Of a stretch of 64,000 nt of DNA, positions 52,653 to 64,000 are shown one piece after another (the stretch's first letter is position 1; every line of letters begins with the position of its first letter). The notes beneath the pieces were generated by a model. That model was given only the letters and a program-made list of their open reading frames with translations. It did no database searches and had not been told where the DNA came from. A program made the translations under genes and the position numbers. This stretch comes from Phymatolithon calcareum (lineage: Eukaryota; Rhodophyta; Florideophyceae; Hapalidiales): assembly GCA_977006965.1 (NCBI GenBank), contig OZ345374.1, forward strand, positions 2,356,001 through 2,420,000, given 5' to 3'.

Positions 52653-54572
52653 AACGAGGCGATCGAAGTTGGGGGAATCAAAGCCCCAGAGAAGTGAGGG
52701 ATACGGCGATTTGCAGTTGCGGGGTTAGCGGGACTTGGTGGCTGTTCAACCGACCTAGTCGGTGCGAGTGGGGGAGGTGCGGATGGGACCGGGCAAGTGG
52801 CGAAGCGGGGAGAGTGGCAATAAGGAATAGCTGCGCCTCCAGTTTGACGGTTGTGCATGAAATGTGGCCAAAAACAGAGGCAGTTGAGGGCAGTGGCTGC
52901 GCAACAGGACCTGCAAAGTGTGACCAACTAGATGGCTCTGCCTCTGTCCGCCCGCACCACCTCATGACCCTCTGGGTCCCACTTTCTCAGCGGCCCGCTG
53001 GAAATCGGTCCGTTCGGGCTCTGTATGCCAGGAATCCAGTGATGAGCGATACAGATGCGTGCCCCGATGTAACGGCGGGAAACGCTCACATCGTGACTTG
53101 TGCATGGCGCCGTGGTGGCGGTTATATATGCTGATTTAGGGTTACTTCTGCAAGCTGCAAAAACGCAGCTTGTTTGTGCTTTTTCCATGCCATCTCAATA
53201 TAAGCGATCCGCACTCGCACTGGCGGGTATACTTTTTTCGTGCCCCTCATCGTCACGCGGAAGGGCCCCCCCTGACAGACGCGTGTACCACATGAAATGC
53301 GCCACGGATTGGGGTCCAGCGTGTTTCATAAAATATTATCATTGTAAAGGTCTCGGGAGCATTTGAGTGGTTACTAATGATCGGGGCTCATGTTCTGCGT
53401 GTAATGATTGGACAATCTCTATGTACCGGTCGGTATGATCTGAAACTGCACAGCTGGAGGGACTACTGGCCAGAGCCAACCATGGTAGGCTGGAGATACC
53501 GTACAGTAATTTACCCTCGATGAGAAATACCGCATGCACCAAATAAATAATAATACAGTACTATTACAGTATGATATACTGTATGAGCCGTGCGCAAATC
53601 CTTTTTACTTCCCTGTTACAGTACAGTCAACTTTACAGTAAAATTGTAATTTAATTACATTTGCGAACCGTTCCTGGGAGAGGCCGCCCGGCTTCGTACA
53701 TATCTACGCCGAAAAGCCTTGCAAGCTCTGGCAACATTTGATCTGAGGCATGCTTATTTGCCTGTCCCGATATACTGTACTGTACTTGTCCACTGATAAT
53801 ACTGCATTCCTAGGCTTCTCCATTTTTTCTTGTCCAGCGCGATCGGGGCGGAGAAACTAAAAGCTCTTCGAGTATCTAGAAGAAACCAGGTTATTTGACA
53901 CCGGGCGCAGGAATTTTGCGTTACAGAGCAGAGTAATCTCGATGCTTTTCTTCTCTGGGACAAAATGTGTCCCCGTTTTGTGGATTAGCAGCGTTTTTTG
54001 TCACCGACTGCACGGGCCTTCATAAATAGAAAAGAGCAGTTTCGTTAATCGTAAAATATCTGCCAATTTGGGGCATTGCCATCTATGATATCTCGTGGAA
54101 AGCCGATTTGGATCCGTCCTTGCCTATCATAGGGTTGAACAGCAGGTGCAGATACAGCAAAGAAAATCAGAAAAATCTGGTTCACGCACATTTTCTAAAA
54201 CGACAAAAATTTCAAGCACACCCACTGCAGCTTACGCGTGCATACCCTCTGTGCTTTATGTCCTACATTCTATCCTGGGGGTCATTTCAATCGCACTTGA
54301 GGAGAACAGGCGGTGAGCCCGAAATTGTGCAGTCCACATCCCCCCACTGCGTCCTAGATAGACACAACAGAGCACATATATACTAGCAAGCCCCTTCATC
54401 TTTGGTAGCGTTACTCCCCGTTTAAAAATGTACCATACCGACCAAAACAGGACAGTACTAACTTCTCCAATTTCTGTAGAAAACGGACAGCCCAAGCCAC
54501 CGTCAGCCAGGAAGATTCCTGTTCACACACAAAATTGTAGGTACGGTCGTGATCCTAAATTTTAATTTTTTA

Positions 54573-54610
54573 AAATGAATTGAATAAATTAAAATTTATT
54601 CAATTCATTT
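54573..54610. repeat. 17+17 bp palindrome, AT-rich
   Basis: The arms AAATGAATTGAATAAAT and its exact reverse complement are separated by four bases. Confidence 0.85.
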
Positions 54611-54862
54611 ACGTGTAGGTTCTAATTCTGAAAACATTTCAATATTTTTATTGTTTTCCAAAAACATTTAAGAAAGTTTGAGCCCCTACCGTATTGCATC
54701 CCGCTGGAGATTCAAGCCTGATGCAACCAAGAAGCATCTGATACTCGAGAGTGTTTTAACTCAAAGGCATAATAGAGGAGCCAACACGCCAAGCACAATG
54801 TGTTGCAAGGAAGCTAAATGTCGGAGCAATTTAATCGCACCCTCATTATGAGGATGCGTTCG

Positions 54863-54933
54863 TTTTCGTTGCGAAATTATGTACGATCCCGATCCATGAT
54901 GGTTCGGGATCGTACATAATTTCGCAACGAAAA
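54863..54933. repeat. 30+30 bp perfect inverted repeat, 11-base loop
   Basis: The arms (54863-54892 and 54904-54933) begin TTTTCGTTGCGAAATTATGT and are exact reverse complements. The loop is TCCATGATGGT. Confidence 0.9.
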
Positions 54934-55841
54934 AGATATTCTCTTTCATGGGACTTCGCAATATTGAGATCCATGACGACGTGAAACCATACGTACCATG
55001 GCTCAATCCAAACCATACCAGACGTACTGTGGTTTAAAGACGTGACAACATAGATTTGCCACACTCCACCCATTTCTTACGTCAAGCTACATAACTTTCC
55101 ATGAGACAGTAGCAAGCAAACTGTAGATAGACAGAGCACGATTAGTTCTTACTAGATAATGAGCCGGCTGGATCCGAAGCATTATTTCGTAATTGAAATC
55201 GCAGCGGAAAGGATAAATTCAAATGCAGATGCAGTACATTCCTCGAAATGTGTGCGCATGCACCGTCAGTCCTCGAACCAACGCGACTTATGACATGTGA
55301 CCATGGCCAATGACACAGAAGCCGCAACCGACATTCCACTCAATTAAGCACCAACCACTCTTCAACATCTAAACAAGTTCGTAAAGTAATAATTAAAATT
55401 ATTGAGCATGAAGTCCATTCTAATTCCATCAATGCCAAACCACGGAAGATTCATCTGCAAATGTCCTCAAATCAAAAGATCGTTAAGGACCTACATCCCC
55501 ATCTTAGATTTTCACTTTTATGTTTTATGAGCTTGGGAATCCGAGAAGCTCATTGGACACTTTCTGTTATGGCAGTACATAATTGGCTAAGCAAAAAAGT
55601 CCTCGCGCCGTGGAAACTTTTCTAGAAATTCTCAGCAGAGGGTTCCTTCGAAAATCGGGACAGCTCCTTAAACGCGCAGTTTAAGACCACTTCCTGATCC
55701 GTTCTTCGCATTTCGAAAACTATTATAGAAAGCCAAGAATGTAGGTTATCCAAAAATCAAAAAAATCAAAGAATGGGGATGAAATAAGGAGCGTAGAGCA
55801 CTTTTCGTAATTCTGATCTTGAAAAAGAATCGCCTACAAAG

Positions 55842-56099
55842 ATGGACAATTATCTCGAAAAGGACTCAATGAATTTCTTATTGCCTCTGTCAAAAGTTTC
55901 AAATGGTTGTAGACTACTACAGGAATACCGCAAATTTGGTAAAATCGAACGTCTAGGTGGCAAAAAAGTTCGCGCCGCGAGACCAAAAGTTTTTTTAAAT
56001 TTGGTAAAGGAACAGGCGAAAAATATAGTAAAATTCACGTTGCGCCCCGACGAGAAGCTGAAACTGTTCGAAGGAAACACAGTAAGCATTTTTCTGTAA
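55842..56099 (+). CDS. Small hypothetical ORF
   Basis: An 85-residue basic frame (KKVRAARPKVFLNLVKEQ in its middle). A GTAAGCA splice-donor-like sequence near its end (after GGAAACACA) could make it a first exon, but no second exon was found. No domain recognised; it may be non-coding. Confidence 0.15.
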   Translation: MDNYLEKDSMNFLLPLSKVSNGCRLLQEYRKFGKIERLGGKKVRAARPKVFLNLVKEQAKNIVKFTLRPDEKLKLFEGNTVSIFL

Positions 56100-56899
56100 T
56101 GATTGATTAGAGCCGAATATTGGATACTTTTGCTGACTTCATATTTGAAAATATTTCACTTGTTTCTACACATTTTCTTGAAACTGGATGCAGTCCCGTC
56201 GGTGCAAACGACATAATTAAAATTTTCATCCAGTTTATGAGCATTGTTTCGGCCAGTGAGAGCGCTTCAAAGATGGGGAAGTAGGTCCTTCATCATGAAG
56301 GACCTACTTACATGATGTACGCGATGAGGGCCGTACAGTCACAGCGCACACTTGACACGCCTCCTAAAGCTTCATATTTACAGTGCCAATATAATTATTG
56401 TCGAATCGCAGATTTTCCGTTTCAAAATCCAGTTGACCGGTCAGGGCCGATTTCCCAACTGGGAAAATGATAAATTGACGCGATACTCATCATGCAGTAG
56501 AATTGAACAAGTGCAGGCATTCTATTGGACAAGTTGGAGTTCCCATTTTCTCAATTATGAATTTTCCCGGTTAGGAAACATTCGTTCATTGGCTCTCACG
56601 TATCATAGACTGCGTTGTTCCGAGCTCAATTCAATTTAACACGTGATTTGCAAATAAAGGGGAAGTTTTTTATTTTTTAAAAATAAAAGTAATGAGTCTC
56701 GTTTCCCGGCGGTCTTATTCTTTCAGATAGAAGCGAAAACATTTGCTAACCGACTGAACTTTATCAATCTGATATTTCTTTTTAGAGAAAAGGAGCGCAA
56801 TGCCTACTGCCGCCCTTTAACGTAGATCGTACTCCTCCCACGTTTAAGCCCGAATACGAGCTCAGGACGCGCCGCAAAAGGAATCATTATAGCAATGAA
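56100..56899. other. Intergenic with 15+15 bp palindrome
   Basis: A hairpin lies at 56279-56309 (arms AAGTAGGTCCTTCAT and its reverse complement, one-base spacer). No gene recognised. Confidence 0.65.
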
Positions 56900-58605
56900 T
56901 TAGATTTCAAATCTGTGAGACAGAGCAGTTTTTGTTCTTCAAGTAGCCGACGAGGGGTTTCAAAGGGAATTGTACCTATAATGGCTTCATATGATCCAAG
57001 ACAGGAGTGCCCTCCGACTAGCCTGGGAACAACATTTGCCAAGAATGGTCTACCGCACCAAGCAGTGAGGATGAAAGAAAGCAGGCACAGAATTCTACGC
57101 GCAAGATGGTTTGTAGGTCAGTTTCCAAGAAATCAGTCGAAGTTAACAGAAGAAATGGGCAGTTAGAATACTCAAAACGTTCTTGATTCGTAGTTCTCTC
57201 CCAAGAAGAGCTCCTGTGAGTCTCTTGCACTCAGACTCAATTTCTGTACTCATCTTCGACGACGCTAGAGTACGTTGTAAGGCGACTAGTTTGATCACCG
57301 CGGTAATCCCACAGTAGGCACCCAATACTGATTTTCTCCAAAGGGGTGGCTCGGTTGAATGTCAACCTCAGGCACCTTAAACGTGTCGTTCTTTCTCTTA
57401 TGTAAAGGATCCCTGGTAGCTTGCCTTCAATAGGAATCTTCATTGATCTGCCTTCTTCTTCCTTTTCCCATACCTTAATTATTTCTTCTCTACTCCTCTT
57501 CTACGTGACAGATCCCTCCTGGGCTTTTTAAAGAGCTTGTCGCAAGTCTTCATAAATCTTAGGATATTCAATATCCTTCGTTGCGTCCCTTATGTTATCA
57601 AAGTACTCATCTGTTTCTTCAAGGCGCTTTTTGTGTCTTACCAGGCTTAATGCAAACCTCTCTGTTTTTTCAAGTTTATTTAAAAGCCCCACAGACTTCC
57701 GAAGATATGGGCAAGGCTTCCTCTGATGCTACCTACCTTTGTGCAGCTCACGAAACGTCCACCAGTATAGCAGACGGGAAAACTAAGAACTCAAAGTAGT
57801 CCTATCTCAGTCCTCTACGGGATTGTTAGTGCTTGGACTCGACCACATGCAAACCTTTCTGCTTGATGAGGACTCCTCATCTTTGGTGGTCCCAGTCGGC
57901 AAAGAACTCGCATTCGGTCCCGGCGGTGTTCGGCTTATTTTCCAAAAACATTCTTGTAGAACAAGTCCTCTGCCGACTCGATTGCCGAGAGCAATCGATT
58001 TGTCATTGGAGCCACGTGTAGCGCATAATCCCTTTTCGGGACTATTAGCGACTTAAAGATCCTGATACATGCCTCCGGTTTGAATCCTCGAATACCGAAA
58101 TCGGAGCACAGGTGCGCCCTACATTCATACATTTTGCCTTTAGCGGGGCTAGCAGTGATTCGAGGGCCTAAGTTTCTTCCACTCTTCGACTTTCAATTCT
58201 AGTCCAGGTTCGTCACTAAAGATTTCTGGCGTTGGTCTGACGCATTGTAGCAGCACCTGGCGGACCAGGCGCCGCTCGCCCATTCTAAGAATGCGTCCAA
58301 GCCAGTTCCAGGAGTTTGGTGGAGAAACTTGATGCTTCCCGTGTGCCTTCTCTGCCTCCTGCACGCCACCGAAGGGATCCTGCACCGCGTGCGGGTGCGT
58401 GCACTACAGGACAGGAAAATCTACAGGTGCGCCTATTTGTCACAGCCGACTTCCTGCAGGCAAAAAATTGTTTTATCGTTCCAGGTTTTGGTGTCTGACC
58501 ACGTGGGACAATGACTCGTCTGAAAGACACCTTTCGATTTCTTTTTCGCAATATCTGTGAAGCTTCACAGATGTTGCAGAAAACACTGTAGGGGATGCAG
58601 GACAA
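56900..58605 (-). mobile_element. Decayed LINE fragments, mainly minus strand
   Basis: Several broken frames read as LINE reverse-transcriptase or connection regions on the minus strand: IFKSLIVPKRDYALHVAP (57935-58132), WLGRILRMGERRLVRQVLL (58149-58385), and GAYCGITAVIKLVAL with the overlapping frame at 57143-57443. On the plus strand, 56915-57166 contains HRILRARWFVGQFP, which resembles the C-terminal motif of the LINEs further on. Frames shift repeatedly, so this is a nest of old fragments rather than one element. Confidence 0.5.
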
Positions 58606-58859
58606 TGCAAATCACGGCTGGGCATTTCCAAACTGCGTGATAGCATATGTGAGAAATACTTCCTTTCATTGTGTGGATTGCGGCTATGTTGTGCTTGCGC
58701 CGCACTATACTGATTTCCTTATTGGTGATACAGCTAACGCTCAAGTTTTCCCCTGGCGGCGACTTTCGAACTACTGGTAGCTCTTTCAGCCTTATTCCTC
58801 TCGTTCCGTTCTGCTTTTTTGCATACGGACATTCATCGCAAAATTCACAAAAACTGGAA

Positions 58860-60260
58860 TGAGCGAATCGAGGCGAAGACTACGGCAGACCGCAGCACCT
58901 CCCACGCCTTAAGAAGGAAAAGACGACACTGTACGAGCTGCGCGCACTTGTTGTATTCAAGAAGAGAGTTGGCATAAGTAAATGCATCCAGGTATGCAAG
59001 GCAATAATTCAGGCACGTTGGGAGTACGATTGCACCTAACACCATGGGCACAAACTGTACAGAGCGCCGTCAAGGAAGTTGAACAAAATTTCTTCAGACG
59101 AGTCTTCGGGACACTGGCATAAGGAAATACGGATAGAATCCGCCTCTTATGTCTAATCAAAGCTGCCGGTCATCGACGGGAAACGTTTGCTTTCAAGATC
59201 TTGAAAAGGACCACGAAGAGGGAAAGAAGTACATACAGGAACCACTTGAAAGAAGAAGAGCTCCAAGCTACAAGTAATGACAACGCAGCCGAGGAAAACA
59301 CATAACTGTTTAATGGAGCCGAATGAACCAGTCTGCCGAAGCACTTCGATCAACATTCCTGAAAGAGGAAGGAGAGCGCATTGCATCGAAGAGAAAGAGA
59401 AACATCGCATACGACAAGACAAGAGAACTTCCAGTAATCCTTAAATATCCAAAACTGAAACACAGGCAACTGGCGGTTCAGTATGCATTTGGCAATTTCC
59501 GCGAGTGTCCACGACAATGATGCCCAATAAATTTGGAAACAAATTCAGACAGCACACGGAGACTCTGGAGGGCAGCTTGTCAGTCTTTGAACTCAGCGAA
59601 GAATTCAGAGCGGACACGGGGAAAGAACTAGATGACTTTTGCTCTTGAGCAAATGCATCATCGAGTGTTCGAAAAAACAGCGAGTAAATGGAAAGTTTGA
59701 AAACAGGTTTCTTGATCACCAAGCAGCACTATATTGTGACACGATCAACATTCCTGACAAAGGAAGGAGAGAGCCTTGAATCGAAGAGAAAGAGGAAAAT
59801 TCCGTACGACAAGACAAGAGAACTCCCTGCAATACTTAAATTTCCGCAACTGAAACACAGGAAACTGGCGGTTCAGAATGCCTTTGGAAGATTTCCCCAA
59901 GTGACTACCACACTGATGACAGATAGAATTGGAAGCAAAGTCAGACAGCACATGGAGACCCTGGGTGGCAACTTGTCAGCCTATGAACTCAAGGAAGAAG
60001 ACAGAGCGGCAACTGAGAAGGCACTAGATAACATTTTGCTCTCCAGCAAAAGCATGATCGAGAGTATGCAGAATGAAGAAGACTTGTACTGAAAGAAGAA
60101 GCGACATCTCGACAACTGTTATGAAGAGCTATCAAAAACAACCGAGTACATGCTAGGGGCTCAGATAGAATACCAGACATAAGAGTAGAGCCACCCTAGT
60201 GAGTGTAGCACCTGAGGACGCCTTGCCCGTATGTTCGTATGACTGTGGGGCTTTAAAAAA
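58860..60260 (+). mobile_element. Decayed LINE with duplicated C-terminal domain
   Basis: The left part reads, through frame breaks, KAIIQARWEY, VKEVEQNFFRRVFG and LIKAAGHRRETFAFKIL, matching the post-polymerase part of the LINE at 61690. Two tandem versions of the C-terminal domain follow, one broken (59323-59520, KLKHRQLAVQYAFGNF) and one open to the stop at 60090-60092 (QLKHRKLAVQNAFGRFP). An A-rich 3' end (GCAATAAAAAAC) lies near 60260. Confidence 0.65.
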
Positions 60261-61689
60261 TTGCAATAAAAAACTATATTGTGACATAGCATTTTTTTAA
60301 TTCGGAATTTATTAAACACCCTCAGACACACTCATAAGACTGCAAGAGAGATTCATTTCAGTCGCTACGCTCTTTGTAGCTTCGACAGTCCACTTAAATC
60401 AGTGTAGCGCGGGTTCTCGTCGTAGCCCCAACTGCAAAAACCCTCCCCGGAAAAGGGTGGAGGGAAAAGCTTGGGATCCGCTGGTCAGATTTCGTATGAG
60501 GATCAAGGTCGCAGCTCTATTGACGCGCTGTCTATTCCATGTCGTCTTAAAAGACGATTGTCAAGAAAAGTTACTTGTCGAGAACTTTTTTTCCGTAATA
60601 TTAATCTCCTTTTAGGTCAGTTGATATCTTCCGAGGTATTCCTCGATATTGCTCATGAGGATTGGTACAGTATCACCGAACTTGTCCGCGAGAGGTGTTG
60701 TGCTCATTGGGGGAAACTGTCGTAGAAACGTGCTTGATAAGGGTCTTGGGCAAATCCCACCACTTCCACGCTGCTCAGAATACCGGTTGGGTCTATTCTG
60801 AACTCTGGTGGAATGTGTGATGTCTTGGAAATGCGTGATTCAGTTTACTGTAGTGAATCAGAAGTAGTGCTTAAGTAGGCTGTGCTAAGAGGATCTGAAC
60901 ACGTCGCATGACTACTGGCCTATCGTTTAGAATATGCGTGCCAAGACAGTGTCATAAACTCGCTGCGCAGAACAGTCGCACGCGTCTACATCTAAGCCAA
61001 CCATCGCTTGAGTGGTGCGTGTGTATCACCGACAGTGCACGTTGAATGCCGGTGAATACCTGGATGTATTCGTTCACGAGGGTGTGCGCGTAGTCGCTTG
61101 TGACCGTTGTTGTAGATGTAGGTGCAAATCATGCAGTGCGTGTTATGTCTTGTGCCGAGAGTGTTAGCGAAGTGGTTCGTTCAGTTAGAGAGCAATTGTT
61201 CCGCAAAAAAGATGGAGAGATTGACAGAAACCGACCGAATATCCACTTTACCGTTATTTGACGGTGTCATGATTTCGGGAGTCTGATGATCACTGGGGTG
61301 GACCCCGGCAGATTGTACGGAATTTTCCTCTTTCTCTTGGACTCCAAGATGTCGTCTTTGAAGAGCAACTTCCTGAACAATTTTGCTGAACTCCTTGAGG
61401 AAGTGTCGCGCATTTTGCCGCACAAGCCAGTTCGGTGACAATCGCGCTCAAGGTCCCTTTTTACCCTTTTCGCACGCCTTTCTCAAGGTCGACGGCAATC
61501 CAAGGTCGCCACGGGAGGACAAAGCCGAAGTCTACATGCATACTCTGTCTGGTATCTATTGGGGTTTTGTTGGCTTGTTTTTCTTTCATCCTCTTTCTGT
61601 CTAGCTTCTCCCGCTCTCTTCTTCTCTCTCCTCTCTTGGTCTATTCTCACCGAGGTGGCGTCGGGTTCGTTTGAACCGGGCGCTACAGG
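60261..61689. other. Intergenic, nothing recognised
   Basis: Short frames without domains. The 84-residue frame at 60471-60725 and the minus frame at 61181-61441 have no recognisable motif. Confidence 0.5.
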
Positions 61690-63115
61690 AATTTAAGTGC
61701 CGTCTCGAAAAGGTCTTGATGTAACATTGTCGATATGTCGCGGCTAACCCATTGCAGTTGCTCCATGTCTCTTTCCCCATCCTGGATTACAACGGCCGGA
61801 GACGAGGAAAAGAAGTGGCTCCTTATTGGCCGCGGAGTCCCACAAGGATCGCCCCTGAGCCCCTGCTTGTACAACTTGTTCATGGACACATTCGCGTTAG
61901 CAATGGAAAAAGCACCTCGACATATGTCGAAGCACCTCGCGATACTTTTCGCGGACGACGTGCAGCTCCAAGCCGCTAATTCCGATGGTATGCAATGGCT
62001 TTTGGATACGGCGACAAGATGGGCCACAGAAAATGGAATGAAATGGAACACTAAGAAAGGAAAAGCGAAGTGCTTATCTATCCTGGATTATTCAAACGCA
62101 AGTTCCGGCTCTCAGGCCAGGAGCTCCACGAAACCCACCTACTGGAATACCTGGGGACCACGATCGACAACACGGGAGTAACCCACCACGCAACACGAAA
62201 GCGCATCAACGCGGCGAAGGGAATCATCATGGGACTGAAAGACCTGGGAGTCCAAGCGCAAGGACTAGCTACTACCAAGAACATAGCAATGTACAAGGCC
62301 CTCGTGCAATGCAGATGGGAGTACGCGATACACCTCACGCCATGGACAAACTAAGTCGAAGAGCAGATTAACCAAGCGGAGGGTCTGTTCTACTCTGTTG
62401 CCTTCGGTATCTACGCGAAACGATTGCACGCTCGAATGCGAGCCCACTGCAGAATTACTCCACCTAAGATAAGAAGAGCGCAACTCGGAGAGCACTTCGC
62501 ACAGAGGCTTCTACGAGGGAAGGACGAAATCGAGAAGGAAGCAAACTACGCAGGAAAAGAAGGGGACATACAGCAAGCAGAGAGGGATATCCGCTATCTG
62601 CAGGAGCACGAGCTCCTAAGAGGCAGTACCGAGCGAGCCGCACGCGGGTTGGTGACCCACAAACACGAGAGCCACCGCCGAAGGCAGGAATGGATTGAAA
62701 AGGAAGAAGAAAAAGAGAGAAAAATTGCCGTCGATACTAAGGAGAAAGTAAGCCCTGTACTCCAAATTCGATTCAGGAAACACCGACTCCTAGCAGTCAA
62801 GTGGTTCTTTGGTCGCTTCCCACCACGAAGAGCAGAGTCTTACATTGAACATTTCAACGAGGTCGCGGAAGAGAATCTGAAAACTCTACACCGAAATTTA
62901 ACAAGTCCAAGAGCAGAAGAATCTTGGGAAGAAGGGACGAAAACGGCGATTGACAAACTTCTGGCCTTGGAAATCCATATGATGGAAGAAATGATAGTGT
63001 AATGTGACCTGATTGGGTAATGAGATGGCAGTATGAACGGGAAGCTGCTCTGTTGTTGGTGAATACCGGCGATGAGGGCTTCTAAAATAAAAACCTTCAA
63101 TTTCCCTCCATGTCT
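61690..63115 (+). mobile_element. 5'-truncated LINE with reverse transcriptase, KHR-LAVKWFFGRFP clade
   Basis: Reverse-transcriptase motifs are clear in 61735-62080: RGVPQGSPLSPCLYNLF and the catalytic AILFADDVQLQA. After a frameshift near 62075, the thumb region continues (LEYLGTTIDNTGV; YKALVQCRWEYAIHLTPW) to a stop at 62352-62354. A third open block (62424-63002) is rich in charged residues and ends with RKHRLLAVKWFFGRFPP and LLALEIHMMEEMIV. No RNase H is seen. The 3' untranslated part (GGGAAGCTGCTCTG, GAGGGCTTCTAAAATAAAAA) matches the copy at 29700. Inactive, but the most complete of its clade here. Confidence 0.85.
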
Positions 63116-64000
63116 CTTTCCTCGCTGGGGATGGCCAGACGGCTCCTTTTCTTTGATCTAGCTCGTTCCAGCATTCTGAGGGCTAGAACGAGTCTCCTGT
63201 TTTCGGCATTGTATATTCGGCAAAGAAGGCGAAGACTGACATATCAGATTTTCGCGATTGGACCAAATACTTGTGCGAAAAATGTCTTCTCAACGTCTGC
63301 AATAGCTGTTTGTTGATGGCGTCAGGTGCATGGCGTACGCTCACCTTGGTTGTATCAACGCCTTGTATGTTTTCACTGCGTTCAAGAGGCTGAGTGCCTG
63401 CAATGAGACACTCATGGGGCTCAGTTGATAGACGGTGATTTTGGCCTGTCGGAGGCGCATATTTGAGTTGGTAACTCACTCATTGCAGTGTGAGATGCCA
63501 AAGTATAAAGAAGTCTCATGAGACTTCTTTGACCTTTGCCAGCGTTTTTTTCCTGTAAGCTTGAAAATGGATGATCTAGTGTCTATTTTACTCGTTATCA
63601 TATTGGCCCGGTCAGGTAAGGCATTTTCGCATCCGTTTCCCTCAATTGAGGGGCTTCAGTAAACTAGACTTGAGTGTCTATGTGACGAACACACTCAATT
63701 GAGCGTGGATTTAAAAGCCCCAAAACGTTAGTGAAGAGAAGGCGCAACAGATTATTAGAGCCACATTCGGAAAGGCGGCCTTTTGTTCTTGGTCAGGAGT
63801 ACCCCAACTGCTACCTTAAAGTTGCGTCATTCGGTTGTAGGAATGAAAATATGCTGGTCACTCAGAAGAAGCACATCTATCATGTCGCGAGAAAAAGACC
63901 CGCACCGAGTGGTCGATGCAGCCGTAAACATCACGGCAACATCAATGACCATTCTCGCAGAGTGCTGCCGACGGTCTGGAGCGTTTTCCAAGACGAAAAA
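63116..64000. other. Intergenic with 24-bp palindrome
   Basis: A perfect palindrome lies at 63507-63530 (AAAGAAGTCTCATGAGACTT...). A 98-residue minus-strand frame (63183-63479) has no recognised domain. The window ends without a further gene. Confidence 0.6.

Larger units (their letters stand above)
52653..55841. other. Gene-poor region with large palindromes
   Basis: The first ~500 bases are probably the promoter of the KH gene. The rest has only short frames. Palindromes lie at 54573-54610 and 54863-54933. Confidence 0.6.

Noticed and set aside
63183-63479. 98-residue minus-strand frame beyond the last LINE
   Set aside because: No start context, motif or repeat support. It could be an old retroelement piece, but nothing in it can be named.
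1-64000. CRISPR arrays, bacterial operons or phage genes
   Set aside because: Spliced genes, Pol III tRNA signals and LINE/MITE content are eukaryotic, and no regularly spaced repeat array was seen.

Overview
The window is nuclear DNA from a eukaryote and is most consistent with a red alga, probably a multicellular florideophyte (inference). The evidence is: compact genes with no intron or one short GT-AG intron (88, 90 and 115 nt seen here); GC-rich coding regions set in AT-richer intergenic DNA; plastid-transit-like N-termini on metabolic enzymes; a split-free tRNA-Arg(UCG) with a Pol III T-run; and abundant decayed non-LTR retrotransposons and DNA transposons. I could run no search, so the species is not established.

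Layout. 1-4.1 kb is a transposon graveyard with hAT-like and pogo/Tigger-like transposase relics and a tRNA-like pseudogene. 4.1-24.3 kb is a three-copy tandem segmental duplication. The ancestral unit reads: X (a ~800-residue protein with three N-terminal membrane segments), Y (a 547-residue basic/alanine-rich protein), Z (a small antisense ORF), then the 5' end of a phosphohexomutase gene. Unit 1 has X broken by a LINE, frameshifts and stops, and Y intact. Unit 2 has X and Y intact. Unit 3 has X with two nonsense codons and has lost Y and most of Z, and it runs into the only complete phosphohexomutase gene (24.2-26.0 kb). A 648-bp hAT-type MITE separates units 1 and 2, and a 231-bp insert with a 14-bp target duplication lies in unit 2.

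26-41.3 kb is the gene-rich core: an acyltransferase divergent from a probably plastid-targeted glucose-6-phosphate isomerase, a 3'-truncated HAD-hydrolase gene, a 417-bp TA-flanked MITE, an FkbM-type methyltransferase, tRNA-Arg, then a co-oriented trio of a THOC7-like protein (mRNA export), a U5 snRNP 40K-like WD40 protein (splicing) and an ATG16-like coiled-coil/WD40 protein. 43-53 kb holds a fucosyltransferase-like type II membrane protein, an unrecognised multi-pass membrane protein, and two convergent STAR/KH RNA-binding paralogues, one with an intron and one without. 53-64 kb is nearly gene-free, with palindromes and several decayed copies of one LINE clade.

Functional themes: sugar-phosphate metabolism (phosphohexomutase, isomerase) with Golgi-type glycan modification (methyltransferase, fucosyltransferase-like), and RNA processing (THOC7, U5-40K, two KH proteins). 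Most notable are the birth-and-death tandem locus X-Y-Z; a LINE whose RNase H domain carries a Tudor-like insert; a recurrent C-terminal domain in a second LINE clade; a 54-bp perfect palindrome whose precursor state survives in a paralogous unit; and an ATG16-like gene in an organism that looks like a red alga.
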